DNA of 15,898 nucleotides, taken from Porticoccaceae bacterium UBA1117. GTDB lineage: Bacteria; Pseudomonadota; Gammaproteobacteria; Pseudomonadales; Porticoccaceae. The stretch is from positions 7,714 to 23,611 of the forward strand of contig DCBC01000100.1 of assembly GCA_002313335.1 (NCBI GenBank). The letters are read 5' to 3'. Below are positions 1 to 9,042 of this stretch, piece after piece; positions within the stretch are counted from its first letter, which is position 1, and each line of letters begins with the position of its first letter. The translations under genes were made by a program, and so were the position numbers. Below the pieces are notes generated by a model. It made no database searches, was not told the DNA's origin, and saw only the letters and a list, made by a program, of their open reading frames with translations.

Positions 1-1274
1 ACATCCCCTTTCAGCGAATCATTTTGATCGGTACAGATGGTGCTTCGAGTTCACAAAAGATAATTAGAGCGATTGAAGCTGGCACTGCTGCCGTCTTCAA
101 AACCCCAGCGGTAGATGTAGTCTGGGCAACTGAAGGTTTGGCAAAAGATCATGATTGGCAGGCAAGCATCATTGCTCGTAGTACAATGACTGCGGCCTAT
201 GCATACACGGGCACAGGTAAAAAACCTGAGCCAAAGAAGCTCAAGACGGTCACTTACTGGTGTTCCGCTAAGACCGATTTGGACGCCGCTCAAAAGGGCA
301 TTAATTACGGAGCCGCAGTTGGTGCTGGTATGAATACCGCTCGGCAACTCGGCAACCTTCCTGCGAACATATGTACGCCTAATTATCTTGCAGAGCAGGC
401 TAAGGAGCTGGCAAAAGGGCAAGCTAACCTCACTACCAGCATTGTAAATGAAGCTCAGATGCAAGAGCTGAAAATGGGATCACTACTATCGGTGAGCGCA
501 GGTTCAGTAGAGCCAGCAAATCTGATAGTAATGAATTACAAAGGCGCCGACAGTAGTGTAAAACCCGTTGTTTTAGTCGGCAAAGCAGTTACCTTTGACA
601 CCGGCGGTATTAGCTTAAAACCCGGTCGCGGGATGGATGAAATGAAATTTGATATGTGTGGCGGAGCATCTGTTTTTGGTGTTATGAATACACTGTTAGA
701 AACCAAGTTACCTGTCAATGTTATCGGAATCGTTCCAGCAGTAGAGAATATGCCGGCTGGCAATGCAACTAAGCCGGGAGACGTGGTAACCAGCATGTCG
801 GGTCAAACCATCGAAGTGCTTAATACCGATGCTGAGGGCCGTCTGATCCTTTGTGATGCATTGACCTATGCCGAACGTTTCTCGCCAGATACAGTCATTG
901 ATATAGCCACATTAACCGGCGCAGTTATTGGTGCTCTGGGTAAATTCACCTCCGGGCTTTTAGCGAATGACGATGAACTTGCCGACCAACTTTTACTGGG
1001 AGGTACCAAAAGTGGTGACCGTGCTTGGCGACTACCCCTGTGGGAAGAGTATGACAAGCAGATAAAAAGTAACTTCGCCGATATGGCTAATATTGGCGGT
1101 GAGGCCGGCACTATTACGGCGGCGTGTTTTCTTGCTCGGTTTACCAAATCCTACAAATGGGCGCACCTAGATATTGCTGGAACAGCTTGGTTATCTGGGG
1201 CCCAAAAAGGTGCTACAGGTAGACCAGTCCCTATGCTTATGGAATATATCCGCAGCAAGACTGTCAGCGAGTGA
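1..1274 (+). CDS. pepA: Leucyl aminopeptidase (cytosol aminopeptidase, M17 family), 5' end missing
   Basis: Cytosolic hexameric two-metal aminopeptidase that removes N-terminal residues from peptides; in E. coli PepA also binds DNA as an Xer recombination accessory factor. The reading frame is open from base 3 with no stop, so the gene begins outside the window. The TTG at 24 is an internal codon: the residues before it (IPFQRII) continue the family's N-terminal domain. About 424 of the usual ~500 residues are present. The M17 catalytic core is intact: the metal-binding stretch KAVTFDTGG (Lys codon at 582, Asp at 597), then [12 protein letters not shown], and the signature NTDAEGR (codons 822-842). 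The C-terminal SNFADMAN and [11 protein letters not shown] segments are also family-typical. It lies upstream of holC and valS, the same order as in E. coli. The 34-nt gap to holC shows no terminator. Confidence 0.95.
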   Translation, partial: IPFQRIILIGTDGASSSQKIIRAIEAGTAAVFKTPAVDVVWATEGLAKDHDWQASIIARSTMTAAYAYTGTGKKPEPKKLKTVTYWCSAKTDLDAAQKGINYGAAVGAGMNTARQLGNLPANICTPNYLAEQAKELAKGQANLTTSIVNEAQMQELKMGSLLSVSAGSVEPANLIVMNYKGADSSVKPVVLVGKAVTFDTGGISLKPGRGMDEMKFDMCGGASVFGVMNTLLETKLPVNVIGIVPAVENMPAGNATKPGDVVTSMSGQTIEVLNTDAEGRLILCDALTYAERFSPDTVIDIATLTGAVIGALGKFTSGLLANDDELADQLLLGGTKSGDRAWRLPLWEEYDKQIKSNFADMANIGGEAGTITAACFLARFTKSYKWAHLDIAGTAWLSGAQKGATGRPVPMLMEYIRSKTVSE

Positions 1275-1308
1275 TTTTCCCGGTCAATCATATTGGGCAG
1301 TCTAAGTC

Positions 1309-1737
1309 TTGACTAACGTATCTTTTTATAAACTGGCTGGAGATCAAATGATGGGTTTCTCATTGGTCTGCCAGCTCGTTAAAAAGTCACTGGCACAGGG
1401 GCAACAAGTCCTCTGTCTAGTTACTGACAGCACCGCTGTTAAGCTACTGGATAACCATCTTTGGCAGTTACAGTCTTCGTCCTTTATACCCCATGGTATT
1501 GGGATAGAACACGCTCCTGTGGCGGTGAGTTGTGATTCAAATCCTGGCGATCACCATCAAATTTTAATCAATCTCCAGCACAGCATTCCAACTTGGTTCA
1601 GCCGGTTCGACCGCGTCATTGAGATCATTTATCAAGATGATGCCTATGAGCAGGCGAAACGAGAAAACTTCCTTTTTTATAAACAGCGTGGCTATGCACT
1701 GAACTACCATGATCTCTCTGAAAAGTTTAGCGGCTGA
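1309..1737 (+). CDS. holC: DNA polymerase III chi subunit (HolC)
   Basis: Chi is a clamp-loader accessory subunit that bridges the psi subunit (HolD) and single-stranded DNA-binding protein at the replication fork. The 142-residue product is about the usual length. It shows the family pattern: FYKL near the N-terminus, a cysteine-containing helix (LVCQLVKKSLAQG), the strand QVLCLVTDS, then LDNHLWQLQSSSFIPH, an APVAV strand, and a C-terminal RVIEIIYQDD with FYKQRGYALNYHD. The TTG start is chosen because an in-frame TAA lies at 1303-1305 and the next ATG would remove the first strand. The ribosome binding site is weak (only AAG at 1304-1306, very close), so low expression is likely, consistent with a minor holoenzyme subunit. 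The position between pepA and valS is the conserved one. Confidence 0.93.
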   Translation: MTNVSFYKLAGDQMMGFSLVCQLVKKSLAQGQQVLCLVTDSTAVKLLDNHLWQLQSSSFIPHGIGIEHAPVAVSCDSNPGDHHQILINLQHSIPTWFSRFDRVIEIIYQDDAYEQAKRENFLFYKQRGYALNYHDLSEKFSG

Positions 1738-1812
1738 TCGGTTTTTGTAATCATAACTCTAAAAGTTAACTTCAATTAGTCGGCAAAGCTAGCGACAAAT
1801 CTCGGCAAGCTC

Positions 1813-1818
1813 TATAAT
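1813..1818 (+). promoter_or_regulatory. Candidate -10 box of a valS promoter
   Basis: The 138-nt gap between holC and valS contains a perfect TATAAT at 1813-1818. The -35 region at 17-nt spacing (tagcga, 1790-1795) matches the consensus poorly and there is no TGn extension, so the call rests on the -10 hexamer and the gap. Transcription would begin near 1825, leaving a leader of about 50 nt. No T-box or attenuator hairpin is evident, and no clear Shine-Dalgarno sequence precedes the valS ATG (GGGA at 1858-1861 is too far upstream). Confidence 0.4.
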
Positions 1819-1875
1819 CAGGCATCAGTTAAATCAACTCACTTCACAAGTACCTTTGGGATATAAAATTCAATA

Positions 1876-4740
1876 ATGGACAAGACATTCCAACCAAAAG
1901 ACATAGAAACCAAATGGTATAAATCGTGGGAGAGCAATGGCTACTTTGCCCCATCCGGCAATGGTGATCCCTATAGTATTGTTATCCCTCCGCCCAACGT
2001 CACAGGAAGCTTACACATAGGACATGCTCTGCAGCATGGCATTATGGATGCTCTTTCGCGCTATGCCCGAATGCAGGGTAAAAATACTCTTTGGCAGGTC
2101 GGTACAGACCATGCCGGGATTGCCACACAGATGGTGGTAGAACGAAAGTTAGCTGCCGAAAATCTGCCTGGTAGAGAGGAAATGGGCCGCGAGTCGTTTG
2201 TTAAAGAGATATGGAAGTGGAAAGAACAGTCCGGCGGCACTATTACTGAGCAAATGCGGCGCTTGGGCAACTCAGTTGACTGGGATACTGAGCGATTCAC
2301 CATGGATGATGGTTTTTACGATGCGGTACAGGAGGTCTTTATTCGCCTGTACGACTCAGAGCTGATTTACCGAGGAAAAAGGCTAGTCAATTGGGATCCA
2401 AAACTACATACGGCAATCTCTGATTTAGAGGTTGAAAACCGCGAAATCAAAGGCAAGATGTGGCACCTTCGATACCCTCTGGCTGATGGAACGAAAACCT
2501 CAGATGGAAAAGACTACATTATTGTCGCTACCACTAGACCAGAAACAATGCTTGGGGATACTGGAGTTGCAGTAAATCCGAATGATCCGCGCTATCAAAG
2601 CTTAATCGGTAGCTCCGTTAACTTACCCCTTGTGGCTCGGTCGGTCCCCATATTTGCCGATGAATACGCTAGCATGGAAAAAGGCAGTGGCTGCGTGAAA
2701 ATCACACCGGCTCATGACTTTAATGATTACGATGTTGGCCAACGTCACTCTTTACCTATGATTAATATGCTAACAACTAATGGTGATGTTCGACATTCTC
2801 CAGAGTGCGTGAATAGCGACGGCAGCGACAATCATGATCTTGGCGCAACAATCCCAGAAAAATATCAGGGTATGGAGCGATTTGCTGCACGACGAGAGAT
2901 CATTGCAGATTTTGAGGCATTGGGGCTGCTCGAGTCTATCGAAGAAAACGATATGACAGTGCCCTATGGTGATCGCGGAGGTGTTGTAATAGAACCCATG
3001 CTGACTAATCAATGGTATGTGGACGCCAAAAAATTGGCTGGCCCAGCAATTGAAGCTGTTGAGGATGGGCGCATAAATTTTGTACCCAAGCAGTATGAAA
3101 ATATGTATTTTTCATGGATGCGTAACATACAAGACTGGTGTATCTCTCGACAACTTTGGTGGGGACATCGTATTCCAGCTTGGTATGACGAAGCAGGCAA
3201 AGCTTATGTGGGTAGCAGCGAGGATTCGGTTCGTGAAAAGCATAATCTGGGTGACATAAAGCTGAGACAGGATGAAGATGTTTTAGATACATGGTTCTCT
3301 TCAGCCTTATGGACTTTCGCGACTCAGGGCTGGCCTGAGAATACCGATAGGCTAAAAACATTTCACCCGACTGATGTGTTGGTGACGGGTTTCGATATCA
3401 TTTTCTTCTGGGTAGCCAGAATGGTGATGATGACGATGGAGTTGGTGAAAAATGAAGATGGTAGTCCGCAAATACCCTTTAAAACTGTCTATGTCACAGG
3501 GTTGATTCGTGATGATCAAGGTCAGAAAATGTCGAAATCTAAGGGTAATGTCTTAGACCCCCTTGATATGATTGACGGCATTGATATTGACAGTTTAGTG
3601 GCAAAACGCACTGGCAATATGATGCAACCCAAACAGGCCGAAAAAATTGCTAGCCGCACGCGAAAACAATTCCCTATGGGCATTGAAGCTCACGGCTCCG
3701 ACGCTTTGCGTTTTACTCTCTGCGCGCTGACCTCTACAGGTCGTGACATCAATTGGGATATGAAAAGGCTTGAAGGTTATCGCAACTTCTGTAATAAAAT
3801 ATGGAACGCATCACGCTATGTTCTTATGAATGCGGAAGGAGAAAACTGCGCGCAAGACGGTGGTGATTACACTCTAAGTTTGGCTGACCGTTGGATTATA
3901 TCTAGACTTCAGCAAGCTCAGACAGAGGTCAACTCAGCCATTCAAAGTTATCGCTTCGATCTCGCCACACAGGCCTTGTATGATTTCATATGGAACGAAT
4001 ACTGTGACTGGTACCTTGAGCTATCTAAACCGGTACTATGGGATGAAAACGGCGACGAGTCAGTGAAGACGGGTACCCGTCGGACGTTAGTGAGAGTACT
4101 AGAGGCTACATTGCGTCTTGCTCACCCGTTACTACCCTTTATCACCGAAGAGATTTGGCAGAATGTTGCCCCATTTGCCGGAATTCCTGTGGACTCAAAA
4201 AGTACGATTATGTTGCAACCCTATCCTATCGCCGATAGTCATCAGATCGATGAAAACGCATTGCAAGATATAGACTGGCTAAAAAAGGTGATTGTTGGCG
4301 TGCGCAATATACGTGGCGAAATGAATATATCTCCCGCCACTGCACTGAATGTGTTTTTCACTCGCGGTGATGATAATGATCAGCGGCGTATCGACGAGAA
4401 TCATCAATTCCTAAGTAAACTAGCTAATTTAGCGTCCATCACTTGGCTAGATGACCCTAGTAAAGCGCCACTAAGTGCGACTGCACTTGCAGGAGAACTT
4501 GAAATACTGGTCCCTATGGCAGGCCTGATTGACATAAGCGCGGAGCTAGCGCGTCTTGATAGAGAAATTGACAAAATATCGTTGGAAGCAAAAAAACTGT
4601 CTGGAAAATTGGGTAACGAAAAATTCGTGAGTAATGCACCGACGGAGGTGGTGGCTAAAGAACGTCAAAAACTTACTGATTTTGAAAGCTCCTTGAGCCA
4701 ACTGCAGCAAAAACGCAGCTCCATTGCAGAATTGGCGTAA
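1876..4740 (+). CDS. valS: Valyl-tRNA synthetase
   Basis: Class I aminoacyl-tRNA synthetase that charges tRNA-Val and edits mischarged threonine; cytosolic and essential. The 954-residue length is typical of the bacterial enzyme. The class I signature HIGH is at residues 47-50, within [16 protein letters not shown]1 editing insertion occupies roughly residues 190-350 (with [15 protein letters not shown]), and KMSKS is at 551-555. The anticodon-binding helical domain follows (around [11 protein letters not shown] and [12 protein letters not shown]). The last ~70 residues are a Lys/Glu-rich coiled coil ([11 protein letters not shown] onward), the tRNA-contacting arm found in ValRS. The ATG at 1876 gives the normal N-terminus ([15 protein letters not shown]). 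It follows holC after 138 nt and runs almost directly into rep. No key residue appears altered. Confidence 0.98.
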   Translation: MDKTFQPKDIETKWYKSWESNGYFAPSGNGDPYSIVIPPPNVTGSLHIGHALQHGIMDALSRYARMQGKNTLWQVGTDHAGIATQMVVERKLAAENLPGREEMGRESFVKEIWKWKEQSGGTITEQMRRLGNSVDWDTERFTMDDGFYDAVQEVFIRLYDSELIYRGKRLVNWDPKLHTAISDLEVENREIKGKMWHLRYPLADGTKTSDGKDYIIVATTRPETMLGDTGVAVNPNDPRYQSLIGSSVNLPLVARSVPIFADEYASMEKGSGCVKITPAHDFNDYDVGQRHSLPMINMLTTNGDVRHSPECVNSDGSDNHDLGATIPEKYQGMERFAARREIIADFEALGLLESIEENDMTVPYGDRGGVVIEPMLTNQWYVDAKKLAGPAIEAVEDGRINFVPKQYENMYFSWMRNIQDWCISRQLWWGHRIPAWYDEAGKAYVGSSEDSVREKHNLGDIKLRQDEDVLDTWFSSALWTFATQGWPENTDRLKTFHPTDVLVTGFDIIFFWVARMVMMTMELVKNEDGSPQIPFKTVYVTGLIRDDQGQKMSKSKGNVLDPLDMIDGIDIDSLVAKRTGNMMQPKQAEKIASRTRKQFPMGIEAHGSDALRFTLCALTSTGRDINWDMKRLEGYRNFCNKIWNASRYVLMNAEGENCAQDGGDYTLSLADRWIISRLQQAQTEVNSAIQSYRFDLATQALYDFIWNEYCDWYLELSKPVLWDENGDESVKTGTRRTLVRVLEATLRLAHPLLPFITEEIWQNVAPFAGIPVDSKSTIMLQPYPIADSHQIDENALQDIDWLKKVIVGVRNIRGEMNISPATALNVFFTRGDDNDQRRIDENHQFLSKLANLASITWLDDPSKAPLSATALAGELEILVPMAGLIDISAELARLDREIDKISLEAKKLSGKLGNEKFVSNAPTEVVAKERQKLTDFESSLSQLQQKRSSIAELA

Positions 4741-4746
4741 GGTTTA

Positions 4747-6777
4747 GTGTCCAATAATCTAAACTCGCAGCAAAAAGCTGCCCTAAAATATATCGATGGG
4801 CCTCTGTTGGTGCTTGCCGGTGCCGGTAGTGGTAAAACCAGCGTTATTACACAGAAAATTGCCTACTTAGTAGAGCAATGTGACATTCCGGCCCGAAATA
4901 TAGCTGCCGTAACCTTCACTAATAAAGCTGCTCGTGAGATGAAGGCAAGAGTTTCAAAGCTGATGCCCAAAGATAAGGCTCGCGGACTAACAGTGTCTAC
5001 CTTTCATAATCTTGGGCTAACCATTATTCGTACAGAAATAAAAACGCTAGGGTTTAAGCCAGGTTTTTCTATTCTTGACCAAGAAGATTGTCGCAAACTA
5101 TTAAAAGAACTCATGGTTCGTCACAGTGAGTTGGACGACAAACTACTTGACCAGGTGCAAAGTACTATTTCCAACTGGAAGAATTCATTGCTTGAGCCTG
5201 GGCAAGCAACAGGTGCGTCCGATAGCACTGGTGAGCAAGGGATTGCGATGCTTTATGAGCGTTATCAGAGGGCACTCAAAGCGTACAATGCGGTGGACTT
5301 TGACGATCTTATAATGACGCCAGTTATGCTCTTTAGACAGTATCCAGACATACTTAGCAAGTGGCAACGGCGGATCCGTTATCTGTTAGTTGATGAATAT
5401 CAAGACACAAACCTAGCGCAATATGAATTGGTCAAAACCCTTGTCAATGAGAAACAAGCACTCACCGTAGTAGGCGATGACGATCAGTCTATTTACGCAT
5501 GGCGTGGCGCTCGACCAGAAAATTTAATGCAGCTACAAACCGATTTTCCTGGTCTAGAGATTATAAAACTGGAACAAAACTATCGCTCAACTGGGCGCAT
5601 TCTTCGTGCTGCGAACACCCTGATTGACAATAACCCTCACTTAATCAGCAAGCAACTTTGGAGCGAATTAGGCCCTGGAGACCCACTCCGCTTAATCAGT
5701 GCAGAAAACGAAGAAGATGAATGTGAGCGGGTGGTCAACGAAATCATCGACATGCGACTCAAGCGGCGTTGCAAGTACAGTGACTTTGCTGTCCTATACC
5801 GTGGAAACTATCAAGCCAAGTTGGTCGAAATTAAACTGCAATCACAGAATATTCCCTACGAGATCACTGGTGGGCAGTCGTTCTATGCAAAAACCGAAAT
5901 TAAGGATGTGATGGCTTATCTTCGCCTCCTCATTAATCCAGATGACGACAATGCCCTACTACGTATTATTAATACCCCTCGCCGTCAGGTTGGACCAACC
6001 ACTCTCGAGAAACTAGGTAATTATGCCAACCAACGCGGGCTGTCACTCTATAGTGCCATTGATGAGGTTGGTCTAAGCGCAAGCATGCCAGAAAATAACC
6101 TGCAGCGACTTAGACGATTTAAACACTGGGTCCAGCAAGTGAGCAAAAATGTTTATTCTGGCAACCCTATCGCTGCCATTAATGAAATGCTGAGTGACGC
6201 AGACTATCTTGGTTGGCTACACCAAAATGCTAGTAGTGACCATGTTGCTCAGAAACGTTGGGAAAATGTTAACTTTTTGCTGGCTCAACTTACCCAAGTA
6301 TTAAAAAATGACCCGTCTGATAATGAAAATGATAAGGGCGACAGTGCTATTGAGAATGCCATCGCCAAGCTTATATTGCGTGATATTTTGGATCGAGAAG
6401 AGCAAGAGTCTGCCGATGATAAGGTACAGCTACTGACCCTCCATGCAGCCAAAGGTCTAGAATTCCCCCACGTATTTATGATCGGCATGGAAGAGGATAT
6501 ATTGCCACATAGGAACAGCGTAGAAGGCGGTCAAATTGAAGAGGAGCGACGTCTTGCCTACGTCGGCATAACTAGAGCCCAGCGTACCTTAACGATGACC
6601 TGTGCACGACAGCGCACTCAGTTTGGTGAGAAATCAGCTACCACGCCCAGTCGCTTTGTCGATGAGTTGCCTGAAGACGACCTTATCAGGATTGGTAGTA
6701 ATGTGGAGGTTAACGCAGAACAAAATCAAGCTAAAGGAGAGGAGTCTTTAGCCGCGCTTAAATCGTTATTTAGTTAA
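4747..6777 (+). CDS. rep: ATP-dependent DNA helicase Rep (UvrD/Rep superfamily 1A)
   Basis: 3'-5' single-stranded DNA translocase/helicase that in E. coli clears protein roadblocks ahead of forks and helps replication restart. The 676 residues compare with 673 for E. coli Rep. Motifs in order: Walker A AGAGSGKT (24-31), motif Ia FTNKAAREM, DEYQD (216-220), GDDDQSIYAWRGA (243-255), QNYRS, TLHAAKGLEF (564-573) and VGITRAQ (606-612). The ending (RRLAYVGITRAQ, then PSRFVDELPEDDL) resembles Rep more than UvrD or PcrA, so Rep is preferred. The start is GTG at 4747, six nt after the valS stop; AAGG at 4739-4742 can serve as a close Shine-Dalgarno. valS and rep are in the same frame, separated by one TAA and two sense codons. 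Co-transcription with valS is likely. It converges on ihfB. Confidence 0.95.
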   Translation: MSNNLNSQQKAALKYIDGPLLVLAGAGSGKTSVITQKIAYLVEQCDIPARNIAAVTFTNKAAREMKARVSKLMPKDKARGLTVSTFHNLGLTIIRTEIKTLGFKPGFSILDQEDCRKLLKELMVRHSELDDKLLDQVQSTISNWKNSLLEPGQATGASDSTGEQGIAMLYERYQRALKAYNAVDFDDLIMTPVMLFRQYPDILSKWQRRIRYLLVDEYQDTNLAQYELVKTLVNEKQALTVVGDDDQSIYAWRGARPENLMQLQTDFPGLEIIKLEQNYRSTGRILRAANTLIDNNPHLISKQLWSELGPGDPLRLISAENEEDECERVVNEIIDMRLKRRCKYSDFAVLYRGNYQAKLVEIKLQSQNIPYEITGGQSFYAKTEIKDVMAYLRLLINPDDDNALLRIINTPRRQVGPTTLEKLGNYANQRGLSLYSAIDEVGLSASMPENNLQRLRRFKHWVQQVSKNVYSGNPIAAINEMLSDADYLGWLHQNASSDHVAQKRWENVNFLLAQLTQVLKNDPSDNENDKGDSAIENAIAKLILRDILDREEQESADDKVQLLTLHAAKGLEFPHVFMIGMEEDILPHRNSVEGGQIEEERRLAYVGITRAQRTLTMTCARQRTQFGEKSATTPSRFVDELPEDDLIRIGSNVEVNAEQNQAKGEESLAALKSLFS

Positions 6778-6780
6778 CGA
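6763..6780. repeat. Short palindrome at the rep/ihfB convergent 3' ends
   Basis: TCGTTA (6763-6768) and TAACGA (6775-6780) form a 6-bp inverted repeat around a 6-nt loop. It includes the rep stop codon and lies 2 nt from the ihfB stop. It could act as a weak two-way 3' end stabiliser. It is AT-rich and has no strong U-tract on either side, so it is not a convincing intrinsic terminator. Confidence 0.25.
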
Positions 6781-6782
6781 GA

Positions 6783-7067
6783 TTAAATACCATTATTCAC
6801 GCGCGTCCGCAGCTCTTTGCCTGGCTTAAAATAAGGCACGTATTTACCACGCAAATCTACTGCGTCGCCCGTCTTAGGATTACGGCCTACTCTAGCCGCA
6901 CGATAGTGTAATGAGAGGCTTCCAAACCCTCTAATCTCAACCCGCTGATTATCAGCTAATGTCGACGCCATGCGCTCCAGAATCATTCTCACGGCTAATT
7001 CCACATCGCGTGGAAGCAGCTGATCTTGATTAGACGAAATTTTTTCAATGAGTTCAGACTTAGTCAT
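6783..7067 (-). CDS. ihfB: Integration host factor, beta subunit
   Basis: Small nucleoid protein that pairs with IhfA and bends DNA sharply at WATCAANNNNTTR sites, affecting recombination, replication and transcription. The 94-residue product has the standard length. It begins [10 protein letters not shown] as in other IhfB proteins and carries the beta-arm tip RNPKTG with the intercalating Pro64. Glu44 and Arg46 (VEIRGFG), which contribute to site recognition in the E. coli subunit, are present, as is the C-terminal PGKELR. These favour IhfB over HU or IhfA. The ATG at 7065-7067 is preceded by AAAGAG on the coding strand. The gene follows rpsA, as in many gammaproteobacteria, but lies beyond the rpsA terminator, so it probably depends on its own promoter. 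The lapA gene often found next is absent; rep faces it instead. Confidence 0.97.
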   Translation of the reverse strand: MTKSELIEKISSNQDQLLPRDVELAVRMILERMASTLADNQRVEIRGFGSLSLHYRAARVGRNPKTGDAVDLRGKYVPYFKPGKELRTRVNNGI

Positions 7068-7100
7068 ACGAGCTCTTTATTTATAAGGATGGAATTTTTA

Positions 7101-7113
7101 TTAGTGGTTGATT
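7101..7113 (-). promoter_or_regulatory. Probable IHF binding site in the ihfB promoter
   Basis: The minus strand reads AATCAACCACTAA, matching the IHF consensus WATCAANNNNTTR at every specified position but one (TAA in place of TTR). The flank on the WATCAA side is a long A/T-rich run, as preferred by strong IHF sites. The site overlaps the ihfB -10 hexamer (7111-7116), so bound IHF would block RNA polymerase. Negative autoregulation of IHF genes is known in E. coli; that it occurs here is inference. Confidence 0.5.
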
Positions 7114-7138
7114 TTATTCAAGTTTTGAAAAAATTCAA
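7111..7138 (-). promoter_or_regulatory. Candidate sigma-70 promoter of ihfB
   Basis: On the minus strand, TTGAAT (7133-7138, 4/6 to the -35 consensus) is followed after 16 nt by TAAAAT (7111-7116, 5/6 to the -10 consensus). Transcription would start near 7104 and leave a leader of about 37 nt. The promoter lies between the rpsA terminator and the ihfB start. An 8-bp direct repeat, ATTCAAGT on the plus strand (7116-7123 and 7133-7140), spans the -35 and spacer and could mark a further operator. Confidence 0.5.
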
Positions 7139-7165
7139 GTAAAAACTTAATAGATTCAGATATTT

Positions 7166-7195
7166 AAAAAAAAAGGGTGGCAAAGCCACCCTTTT
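7166..7195 (-). terminator. Intrinsic terminator of rpsA
   Basis: On the minus strand, 18 nt past the rpsA stop, GGGTGGC and GCCACCC (7185-7191 and 7175-7181) form a 7-bp GC-rich stem around a 3-nt loop, TTT. AAAA/TTTT pairs at the base can extend it to 11 bp. It is followed by a run of nine T residues (7174 down to 7166). This is a classical rho-independent terminator and should end the gyrA-to-rpsA transcription unit before ihfB. Confidence 0.92.
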
Positions 7196-7212
7196 CTATC
7201 TTCTTTGGCAGA

Positions 7213-8892
7213 TTACTTATCCATCTGCGCCTTGATCAGATCGCCAATCGTAGTCGGAGCTGCTACAGAAGACTCTTCTTCAGTGCTACGATGCGCTTTG
7301 ACCGCAGCCTTCTCTTCAGAGACATCTTTCGCTTTAATCGACAAGTTAATCACACGATTCTTACGATCAACATTAATAACCTTGGCTTCGACTTCAGCAC
7401 CTACCGTCAGTTCTTGACGAGCATCTTCAACTTTCTCGCGAGAAAGCTCAGACCCCTTCAGAATGGCTTCAATACCGTCAGCCAGAGTAATGACCGCTCC
7501 CTTGGCGTCGACTTCTTTAACAGTACCGGTAACAATTGTACCTTTGTCATTTTGGTCAACATAGTTGCTAAACGGATCATCAGACAGTTGCTTAATTCCA
7601 AGAGAAATACGCTCTCTTTCTGCATCAATACTTAGAACTACTGTCTCTACCTCGTCACCTTTCTTAAAGTTTCGAACGGCTTCTTCGCCAGTTTCGTCCC
7701 AAGAAATATCAGACAGATGAACCAAACCATCAATACCGCCGTCAAGACCAATGAAGATCCCGAAATCGGTGATCGATTTGATGTTTCCAGAGACTTTGTC
7801 GCCCTTAGTTTTGGTTCCAGCAAAGTCATCCCAAGGATTGGTAAAGCATTGCTTAATACCCAGCGAGATACGACGACGTTCTTCATCGATATCAAGGACC
7901 ATAACTTCAACTTCTTGACCAAGATCAACAATCTTTGAAGGATGGACATTCTTATTAGTCCAATCCATCTCTGAAACGTGAACCAAACCTTCAACACCAT
8001 CCTCGAGTTCAGCAAAGCAGCCGTAGTCAGTAAGATTAGTAATTGTTGCTTTAACACGAGCACCTTCTGGGTAACGTCCTTTGATATCGCCCCAAGGATC
8101 TTCGCCCATTTGCTTCATGCCCAGTGAGACGCGATTACGCTCTCGGTCAAACTTGAGAACCTTAACATCGATTTCATCACCAACATTAATCATCTCAGAC
8201 GGATGCTTAATACGCTTCCAAGACATATCTGTAATATGCAACAGACCATCAATACCACCAAGATCGACAAATGCACCGTAATCAGTCAGATTCTTGATCA
8301 CGCCCTTCAATGATGCACCTTCTTCAAGATTAGCAAGCAACTCGTCACGTTCAGCAGAGTTTGCACTCTCCATAACAGCACGACGACTTACAACGACATT
8401 ATTTCGTTTGGCATCAAGCTTAATAACTTTAAATTCTAAATCGATATTCTCTAGGTGAGTAATCTCACGCAGTGGACGAACGTCTACCAGCGAACCAGGA
8501 AGGAATGCGCGCAAGCCACGAACATCGACAGTAAAGCCGCCTTTGACTTTTCCGCTGATAACACCAATAACCACTTCATCCGCGGTATGGGCTGCTTCAA
8601 GTTCAATCCAAGACTCAGCACGACGGGCTTTTTCACGAGACAGTTTGGTAGCGCCAAAGCCATCTTCAACAGCTTCAAGAGCGACCTGTACCTCGTCACC
8701 AATGGCGACTTCTAGTTCGCCCTTGTCATTATAAAATTGATCTAACGATATGACGCCTTCAGACTTTAGTCCAGCGTGGACTGTTACCCAGTCTTTATCG
8801 ATGTCGATAACTACGCCAGTAATAATGGCGCCAGGATTCATCTCAACGGTTTTGAGACTCTCTTCAAATAGTTCTTGGAAATTTTCGATCAT
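7213..8892 (-). CDS. rpsA: 30S ribosomal protein S1
   Basis: Large RNA-binding protein of the small subunit that recruits mRNAs to the ribosome, especially those with weak Shine-Dalgarno sequences. The 559 residues (E. coli 557) hold six S1-type OB-fold repeats, roughly at 20-87, 105-171, 190-260, 277-347, 364-434 and 450-520. The third to fifth carry the repeated pattern NLTDYG(A/C)F or SITDFGIF, then G(L/I)(L/V)H(I/V/L)(T/S), and SLGMKQ or SLGIKQ. The tail ends [10 protein letters not shown], common in gammaproteobacterial S1. The ATG start gives the standard N-terminus [13 protein letters not shown]. On the coding strand only a weak AGGT lies 7 nt before the ATG, as expected for rpsA, whose translation in E. 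coli depends on leader structure and S1 autoregulation. It lies 150 nt downstream of cmk, the usual order. Confidence 0.98.
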   Translation of the reverse strand: MIENFQELFEESLKTVEMNPGAIITGVVIDIDKDWVTVHAGLKSEGVISLDQFYNDKGELEVAIGDEVQVALEAVEDGFGATKLSREKARRAESWIELEAAHTADEVVIGVISGKVKGGFTVDVRGLRAFLPGSLVDVRPLREITHLENIDLEFKVIKLDAKRNNVVVSRRAVMESANSAERDELLANLEEGASLKGVIKNLTDYGAFVDLGGIDGLLHITDMSWKRIKHPSEMINVGDEIDVKVLKFDRERNRVSLGMKQMGEDPWGDIKGRYPEGARVKATITNLTDYGCFAELEDGVEGLVHVSEMDWTNKNVHPSKIVDLGQEVEVMVLDIDEERRRISLGIKQCFTNPWDDFAGTKTKGDKVSGNIKSITDFGIFIGLDGGIDGLVHLSDISWDETGEEAVRNFKKGDEVETVVLSIDAERERISLGIKQLSDDPFSNYVDQNDKGTIVTGTVKEVDAKGAVITLADGIEAILKGSELSREKVEDARQELTVGAEVEAKVINVDRKNRVINLSIKAKDVSEEKAAVKAHRSTEEESSVAAPTTIGDLIKAQMDK

Positions 8893-9042
8893 GGGAAGTA
8901 CCTAGGGTATGACAGAGGATCAACTGCGACAGATAGCAGAGGCCTCTTTTTTCCGCAATGCCAGTTTCTGCGGGTCAGTTACAATTAAGGCTTACAGCAG
9001 AGTAAAGCTGGCGACTGCTGGGCTGCCCGATAAGTTACGTGT
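8893..9042 (-). promoter_or_regulatory. rpsA leader with three possible hairpins and a weak promoter
   Basis: The 150-nt cmk-rpsA gap can form three successive stems on the minus strand. H1 pairs CAGCAG/CTGCTG (8995-9000 with 9015-9020). H2 pairs CCGCA/TGCGG (8953-8957 with 8969-8973). H3 pairs AGAGG/CCTCT (8914-8918 with 8943-8947) and has an inner CTGC/GCAG stem (8924-8927 with 8936-8939). E. coli rpsA has a comparable serial-hairpin initiation region used for S1 autoregulation, so a similar role is inferred. A possible promoter, TTTACT (9001-9006) with a 17-nt spacer and TGTAAC (8978-8983), matches 4/6 at both boxes; its transcript would start after H1 and retain H2 and H3. Confidence 0.4.

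Noticed and set aside
1720..1750. Terminator after holC (CGGCTGATCGG followed by TTTTT)
   Set aside because: The bases before the T-run do not form a complementary stem.
1738..1875. T-box or amino-acid-responsive leader upstream of valS
   Set aside because: No T-box sequence, specifier loop or terminator hairpin is visible, and T-boxes are not expected in gammaproteobacteria.
7177..7635. A 152-codon plus-strand frame antisense to rpsA
   Set aside because: It lies wholly against the strongly conserved S1 protein and the rpsA terminator, its product is low-complexity in character, and it is best explained as a codon-usage shadow.
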